DNA of 17,146 bases, from the NCBI GenBank assembly GCA_023249935.1, contig JAHFBQ010000026.1, positions 1 to 17,146 of the forward strand, read 5' to 3'. Every line of letters begins with the position of its first letter. The stretch's first letter is position 1. Shown here piece by piece: positions 12,780 to 17,146 of the stretch. A program made the translations under genes and the position numbers. The notes under the pieces were generated by a model. That model was not told where the DNA came from, did no database searches, and worked only from the letters and a program-made list of their open reading frames with translations. Origin of the DNA: a bacterium (lineage in GTDB: Bacteria; Babelota; Babeliae; Babelales; RVW-14).

Positions 12780-14148
12780 AGATTACTATTTTGAAGAGTT
12801 GGGAAAGACAGAGGCCTACGCCGCCAAGCAGTACAGCTTGGCGCACAGGCATATGCAACGATGGTCGGATACCCCAGTGCTTATACCCGCTCAAGGCGAG
12901 TGCAACCATGGTGCCGACTTTGGCGACGAGGATGCAGGCTAGTGTCGACACGGGGCTGAAAGATATAAAGCCGCGCGAGGTGATGTACACCAGGAGCAAT
13001 TCAAGGAGGCGCCACTGCAACGCCTTGGCTCCCGCCTGTTCAAACTGGTACTGTTGCTCGTAGAGGAAGAGGGTGAACTCAACTACGACAATGGCAAAGT
13101 ACAGGACAAAGAAAATAGTCAGCTGTGAGGTAGCGGCGGTTGCATGAGTAAGTTTAATGATGTCGTGGTAACTAGCGACAAAGAAAATGGTGAGAACTAA
13201 GAGAAGACTGGAAAGTTTTTGTGAGATGTGTGAGAACGCCTGGGCGGCACCCATCCCCGCCTTGCGGGCAGAGATAAAGAACGATGCTCCTGCATACCCG
13301 ATGACACTACGCATAATTGCCTGAAGCGCCATCGCCAGGGTTGCTGCAAAGTAAAAGAGTCCTGCCTGCTTTAGACCAACGGTTGCTGCAAAGAGGGGGG
13401 TAAGCGCATTACTCGAAAACAACTCCTTACACGCTCTCATAAGCCACGCGTACAGACGAGCAAGGTAGAACGCTTTGGGTGTCGGCTCCTCTATGACTAA
13501 CGGAGCATCTTCTGGTAACCGGTTAGCCACGCGGCGCGTCAGTATAAAGAAACTGGCAACCGCAATAAGCGAGTCAACTAAGAAGAGAGAGAAAACAAAC
13601 ACCGGGGTTCTTAGCCCTGGGTAAAAGTAGAGCGCTGGCCATGAGATGAGTATATACCCGACAAACGTACCCTGATCAAAAAGCACCGTGTACTTAGACT
13701 GACCGGCCAGGTGTAGGAACTGGCGTAAGAAAGCACGTAGAGTCTCGCTCAACATAAGCAATGGTAAGATCACCGCACACGAGGCAAGTGCCTGGTGATG
13801 CGTAGAGTGAAGAAAAATACTTGCCGCTCCTGCACCTATGGGGGCGGTGATGAAGATCGGCAAAAATAGTTTTTTCAGAAAAAAAGCGTTGAAGCTTTTT
13901 CGAGATTGCTCGAGGAACCCAAAAAAGGGAAGTAGGGCGTTGGTAGCGCCGACGTCGCTCAACCTTACGACGAGAAAGGTGCTGGCAAATAAGCTGCCAA
14001 CCAGACCGAAAATTTCTGGTGTGAAGAGAAGCGCAAGTACGGTGTTATGTCCAATGCGTAACGTTTCATAGAAGACGCTGCCGAAAAGGTTCCAGCGGGC
14101 TTTCGCGTTGAAGGCGAGAACTGTATTATTGTGATCTTTATGGGTCAT
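12760..14148 (-). CDS. MOP/Wzx-like multi-spanning membrane protein (462 aa)
   Basis: Inner-membrane protein with about a dozen hydrophobic helices. It resembles polysaccharide or lipid-linked oligosaccharide flippases of the MOP superfamily by size and layout, but no substrate can be read from the sequence. After a polar N-terminus comes ARWNLFGSVFYETLRIGHN (16-34), which matches LRWNFFGSSFYEITKVFHN in the paralog at 15135-16454. The central SSNALTPLFAATVGL and the later LYEQQY motif are shared by all three paralogs. A cytosolic-looking loop (RRVANRLPEDAPLVIEEP) separates the two six-helix halves, as is usual in the superfamily. The ATG at 14148 has a weak site (TTAGAG). Its last codons overlap the start of the next gene by 20 bases, so the pair is probably translated together. 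Confidence 0.75.
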   Translation of the reverse strand: MTHKDHNNTVLAFNAKARWNLFGSVFYETLRIGHNTVLALLFTPEIFGLVGSLFASTFLVVRLSDVGATNALLPFFGFLEQSRKSFNAFFLKKLFLPIFITAPIGAGAASIFLHSTHHQALASCAVILPLLMLSETLRAFLRQFLHLAGQSKYTVLFDQGTFVGYILISWPALYFYPGLRTPVFVFSLFLVDSLIAVASFFILTRRVANRLPEDAPLVIEEPTPKAFYLARLYAWLMRACKELFSSNALTPLFAATVGLKQAGLFYFAATLAMALQAIMRSVIGYAGASFFISARKAGMGAAQAFSHISQKLSSLLLVLTIFFVASYHDIIKLTHATAATSQLTIFFVLYFAIVVVEFTLFLYEQQYQFEQAGAKALQWRLLELLLVYITSRGFISFSPVSTLACILVAKVGTMVALALSGYKHWGIRPSLHMPVRQAVLLGGVGLCLSQLFKIVIYVFHLI

Positions 14149-14180
14149 GGCTCTAATTTTTTATTGTGTCTTTTCTCCAA

Positions 14181-14221
14181 CCCCACTCACCCTAAGCCTG
14201 TCGAAGGGTCTTTGAGCGGGG
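14181..14221. repeat. Nested palindromic repeat, second type
   Basis: Outer arms CCCC-CTC (14181-14188) and GAG-GGGG (14214-14221) enclose inner arms ACCCT (14189-14193) and AGGGT (14205-14209). The core CCTGTCGAAGGG reverse-complements to CCCTTCGACAGG and matches CCCTTCGACATGCTCAGG at 1695-1712 with a few changes. It sits in the leader of the flippase gene starting at 14148. Confidence 0.6.
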
Positions 14222-14235
14222 CTCTGTGCCAACTT

Positions 14236-14264
14236 CTTAAGACGAAAAGTAGCTTATCACAAGG
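14236..14264 (-). promoter_or_regulatory. Weak candidate promoter for the flippase pair
   Basis: On the minus strand TTGTGA is followed by a 17-base spacer and TAAGAA, about 90-115 bases before the ATG at 14148. Spacing is right but both boxes depart from consensus. If real, the palindromic repeat at 14181-14221 would lie in the leader. Confidence 0.3.
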
Positions 14265-14447
14265 CTTGCCTAACACCTAACAAAAACCCCCATCTGGATG
14301 ATTTCCTGTCTAGGGTAGCTCATAGTGAAGGGGATAATGTTGTTGGGTACTAGGGGCGAATCCACGGAATCATTGTAATTTATGCCAAAATATTTTACGC
14401 TAAACGCCGGGTGAGGGATGTTTATCAGTGAAGTGTTAAGGAGCAGT

Positions 14448-15110
14448 ATGGATAAAAAAAATCTGTTTGCTTTGTCCGTTCTACTGTTCTTTGCGTGTGT
14501 TCAGGCTGTCGCGCCTAGAAGGACGGGTGGGAGTGCCTTGCCTTTTTCTAGTCCTGATATTGAAAGCTCTTTCATTTCGCCAGCAGAGGTCTTTTTATCT
14601 CGGCTCGGGAAATTGAATACTCAGGCCTTACGTGAGCTTTATTTGAATATGCTAAAACCAGCAACAGACATATTAAAAGAATCTTGTTTTTCTGAAGAAG
14701 TAAAACGCTTGCTTAATCAGAATGATATATTGATAAATAATAAATTTGATGATCAATTTGTAGCTTTCCTGCCGCATATGTTGCACCCGAATTATGAGTG
14801 CAGCCTATTTAAAGCTTTGCAAGGGTTTGTGGGCGTGAGCGACACTGATCGAGATTTGCTATTTTATTTTATGCAAGATGCCATTAATTCTGGTATAAGT
14901 AGGTCAAGCGGGCCTGCGGAGATTGGTCTGTGGAAAAAGTCTTCTTTTAAAAAAAATAATGTTTACGTGAAAGAAATTTCTGAGGTTAAGGTTGATCTTT
15001 TTTTGGGAAAAGTTGCTGCTTTTTTTCAACAAACTGATGTCAGAGTAGATAAATTCTTTCTTATTGGCATGGATTTTTTAGAAGAGCCATCAGAAACACT
15101 ATTAGAATAG
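14448..15110 (+). CDS. Exported protein of unknown function (220 aa)
   Basis: Not recognised. The frame is open from 14418, but the ATG at 14448 has AAGGAG at ideal distance and opens a signal peptide (MDKKNLFALSVLLFFACVQA). The mature part is predicted mostly helical, with conserved-looking acidic/hydrophobic patches (LRELYLNMLKPATDILKE, DRDLLFYFMQDAINSG) and a C-terminus ending in EEPSETLLE. Two or three cysteines are present but not in CxxC form. The gene is more AT-rich than the flippase genes on either side and runs against them, interrupting the paralog series, so it may be a later arrival. It ends 24 bases before the stop of the convergent gene, with no hairpin between, so the two transcripts probably overlap. 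Confidence 0.65.
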   Translation: MDKKNLFALSVLLFFACVQAVAPRRTGGSALPFSSPDIESSFISPAEVFLSRLGKLNTQALRELYLNMLKPATDILKESCFSEEVKRLLNQNDILINNKFDDQFVAFLPHMLHPNYECSLFKALQGFVGVSDTDRDLLFYFMQDAINSGISRSSGPAEIGLWKKSSFKKNNVYVKEISEVKVDLFLGKVAAFFQQTDVRVDKFFLIGMDFLEEPSETLLE

Positions 15111-15134
15111 TTCTAATTGGAATTTAGGATGGCT

Positions 15135-16454
15135 TCAAAAAATAGTCATTATCAATCTAATCACCATACTAGCAGCAGCAGTGATTCCCGCCCACAGCAT
15201 GGCGTTGTGTACTCTGAAGCGTAAATCCCATAGATTATAGGCTTGTAATGCGGTGCACAGCGTGATAATCGCCTTGATGGCGATGAAGGTAGAAAATGCT
15301 TGCAAAATGCTCCATTTTGGCCCGAAATAAAATACGGCAAGACAGGCGGCCGATTCAACCATCTTGAGGATGAAAAACTTTCTGGCGGCATCTTGTACAA
15401 GGTAATACTGCTCGTACACGTGCATGACCAGATCGATGCCCATCAAAATCAAAAAGCAAAAAAGCAGCTTGAGTAACATTGGGTCAATGAATTTGTTGAC
15501 CGTTGTGTAGAACATGACGATGACGGTGGTCGGGATGATGAGCATCGGTAAGAGCTTGTCGGTGATCATATGGAAGGCATATGACTTTTGTTCATGACTT
15601 TCGTAGCGTAGCTTTGCCAGAAGCGCATTACTGCTGTAGGTAATCGTGTTTTTGATAATCATCTGATACGCGGTAGTGGCGATACCAAGAAAATAAAAGA
15701 TGCTGACATTGGCGTACCCAAAGAGCGTTGCGTAGATGGGGGTAAGAGTGTTACTCGACGTGATCTCGCGGCTCAATCGATTAAAATAAGGATATACTTT
15801 ACTGGCTATGATGTTCTTGATGGAGGGCAGGGTGTCGTTGCTACTTGTGCTTGGCAATAACCAGTATGCTCGCAAACTTAGGGCAGCCAGCAGGCCGGTG
15901 GCAACTGCAGAGTCGGCCAAGTGTGCGGTCAGTATGCTGTGTGGGGTTATGGTTCCGGTAAAAAGCCATGGAATCCAAATGGCAGAAAGAAACAATACAA
16001 AGCTGCCTAACTCAATAGAGACAACAAAAGAGTTTTTAAACTGAGCATGCAAAAAGTAGCGTAAAAAGAGGCGATAGGTTTCGAGCATGAAGATCGCCGC
16101 AACAAGGCCACGCAGTTCGGGAGCGATGTGCCAACTGAGAATTGTAGCACCGAGTAGCAATACCGGGATTTGAGGTAATAAAAAAAATGAACCAATGAGT
16201 GAGCGAAAGTTTTTTTTGGAGCGCAGCATGTCTTGAAGTAGTGGGACGGTGCTGTAGGCATTGCCAAGGTCAGCGATGCGGGCGGCCAGGTAGATTGATG
16301 AGAGAATGAATCCAGTTTGCCCATAGTTGTGGCTGGTCATGCAGCTGAGGAGATAAAAATTATGGAAAACTTTTGTTATCTCATAGAAGCTGCTGCCGAA
16401 AAAATTCCAGCGAAGTGCTTTTTTGAAAAAAAATGAGGTTTCTTGGTTTAGCAC
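15135..16454 (-). CDS. MOP/Wzx-like multi-spanning membrane protein (third paralog)
   Basis: Inner-membrane protein of about 439 residues with some twelve hydrophobic helices, homologous to the genes at 12760-14148 and 11205-12779. Landmarks are LRWNFFGSSFYEITKVFHN near the N-terminus, SSNTLTPIYATLFGY in the middle and VYEQYY in the second half. The frame is open to a TTG at 16514. I prefer the GTG at 16454, which gives MLNQETSFFFKKALRW and puts the conserved RWN motif about 15 residues from the start, as in the paralog (17). A GGATG lies just upstream of it as a possible site. This start is uncertain. Role as a flippase or exporter is inferred from topology only. It lacks the repeat-derived insertions and the Pro-rich tail of the 11205-12779 protein. 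Confidence 0.7.
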   Translation of the reverse strand: MLNQETSFFFKKALRWNFFGSSFYEITKVFHNFYLLSCMTSHNYGQTGFILSSIYLAARIADLGNAYSTVPLLQDMLRSKKNFRSLIGSFFLLPQIPVLLLGATILSWHIAPELRGLVAAIFMLETYRLFLRYFLHAQFKNSFVVSIELGSFVLFLSAIWIPWLFTGTITPHSILTAHLADSAVATGLLAALSLRAYWLLPSTSSNDTLPSIKNIIASKVYPYFNRLSREITSSNTLTPIYATLFGYANVSIFYFLGIATTAYQMIIKNTITYSSNALLAKLRYESHEQKSYAFHMITDKLLPMLIIPTTVIVMFYTTVNKFIDPMLLKLLFCFLILMGIDLVMHVYEQYYLVQDAARKFFILKMVESAACLAVFYFGPKWSILQAFSTFIAIKAIITLCTALQAYNLWDLRFRVHNAMLWAGITAAASMVIRLIMTIF

Positions 16455-16626
16455 AGAACATCCATTTCGGTTGAGAGCCAATAGCCGAAAAAGTATAAAC
16501 CAACTCCCGCTCAAAAAGAATGTCTGTTTTTAAGGGAAGAAAACGGTCCAATGAAAAATTAGTGGTAACATCTTTTTGGGAAAGTGTATCATAAGACCAT
16601 GATAGTGAGGGTTGAGGGGTGGACGG

Positions 16627-16657
16627 GGTAAACAATGTCGACTAGATCTTGTTTACC
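16627..16657. other. Stem-loop over the stop codon of the last gene
   Basis: GGTAAACAA (16627-16635) pairs exactly with TTGTTTACC (16649-16657). The 13-nt loop contains the TAG stop of the minus-strand gene. There is no T tract on the minus side, so it is not a standard terminator; it may mark the 3' end or be incidental. Confidence 0.4.
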
Positions 16658-17097
16658 TTTTCTCGTTGTGTGTAAACCAGCATTCGCAACTGTATTCGCA
16701 ATAACTGAATAGAGTTTTTTATCTCAGCGATAAGTGCGTGATCGAGTAGGCGTAAAATATTTAATTTTTTTGCCGCATCTTCTATGATAGCAATCTCGCG
16801 TTCTATCTTTTGTAATGCTTGTTCATTAAGTTTCTTTTTCTCGATCATGTCTCTATGATGTTTGAGTTGTGTATTGAGTTTTATGGCTACTTGGTCGACT
16901 TCGTCAGCGTTTGATTTAGGTTTTGATTGCTGACGATCATTGATAACATCGAATAATAACGACAGAAGTAGCTCTTGTTGTGCGACTTCATGCTCTGGCA
17001 GGAGATATTCATTGCTATTAAGTAGCGCAATACGATAACAAAATAGTAGCGATATTACAGATAGAAACAAAAATTTAGCTTTGTGCATAAGAATCAT
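16642..17097 (-). CDS. Small membrane-anchored or exported helical protein (151 aa)
   Basis: Not recognised. The ATG at 17097 has AGGA six bases upstream; a second in-frame ATG lies at 17088. Residues 4-25 (MHKAKFLFLSVISLLFCYRIALL) are a hydrophobic segment without a clear cleavage site, so it may be an anchor rather than a signal peptide. The rest is charged and helical, with heptad-like spacing at about 70-110 (KLNTQLKHHRDMIEKKKLNE, LQKIEREIAIIEDAAKKL), suggesting a coiled coil. It lies on the same strand as, and upstream of, the third flippase paralog, 187 bases before its preferred start, and could be part of the same transcript. Function is unknown. Confidence 0.65.
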   Translation of the reverse strand: MILMHKAKFLFLSVISLLFCYRIALLNSNEYLLPEHEVAQQELLLSLLFDVINDRQQSKPKSNADEVDQVAIKLNTQLKHHRDMIEKKKLNEQALQKIEREIAIIEDAAKKLNILRLLDHALIAEIKNSIQLLRIQLRMLVYTQREKVNKI

Positions 17098-17146
17098 TGC
17101 ATTTCCTAATTACTAAAATTACATTACTTGAATAGTGTATAATGCT

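Noticed and set aside
16381..16635. 84-residue minus-strand frame overlapping the start of the third flippase
   Set aside because: It starts at a TTG without a good ribosome-binding site, and the conserved RWNFFG motif is in the other frame.
16642..17097. Toxin-antitoxin component
   Set aside because: Small size and charge fit loosely, but it begins with a hydrophobic anchor and has no partner gene beside it.

Overview
The window looks like an accessory stretch of a bacterial chromosome with moderate GC content. It carries one housekeeping gene (dnaK) among many small, unrecognised genes that begin with signal peptides. There are also ankyrin-like proteins, a large Asn/Ser/Thr-rich repeat surface protein, a family of polytopic membrane paralogs and many short GC-rich palindromic repeats. 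This mix is most reminiscent of a host-associated, reduced lineage such as Candidatus Dependentiae (TM6/Babeliae). That assignment is an inference from gene style only (about 0.5 confidence); no rRNA or single-copy marker phylogeny is available here.

Layout. 1-162: a terminator from an upstream gene and a palindromic repeat. 163-1576: two minus-strand genes for exported proteins of unknown function. 1577-1969: a gene-free stretch with a perfect 30-bp inverted repeat pair. 1970-2653 (-): an alpha-type carbonic anhydrase homolog with its zinc ligands but without the gatekeeper threonine. 2875-3339 (+): a small exported protein with three CxxC motifs. 3594-4376 (+): an exported ankyrin-like protein. 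4426-4476: a 22-bp perfect hairpin shared with convergent dnaK (4508-6433, -), which has a near-consensus sigma70 promoter. 6842-9118 (+): a secreted beta-helix-like protein, ended by a 27-bp perfect hairpin shared with the convergent gene 9249-9746 (-). 9838-10108: the decayed 3' end of a group II intron (last part of the maturase, domain V and domain VI). 10179-11030 (-): an exported protein made of two diverged copies of one domain, with a C10 tract upstream. 11205-14148 (-): two overlapping genes for MOP/Wzx-like 'flippase' paralogs. 14448-15110 (+): an exported unknown. 15135-16454 (-): a third flippase paralog. 16642-17097 (-): a small membrane-anchored helical protein.

How it fits together. 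At least nine of the fourteen genes encode proteins predicted to leave the cytoplasm, and three more are multi-spanning membrane proteins, so the region serves the envelope and secretome. The most striking point is the spread of palindromic repeats. They occupy intergenic gaps and have also entered the coding sequence of one flippase paralog (11205-12779) at two or three places without breaking its frame, adding about 70 residues in one loop. The same window holds a relic of a retroelement. No complete transposase, CRISPR array, tRNA or rRNA gene was recognised.
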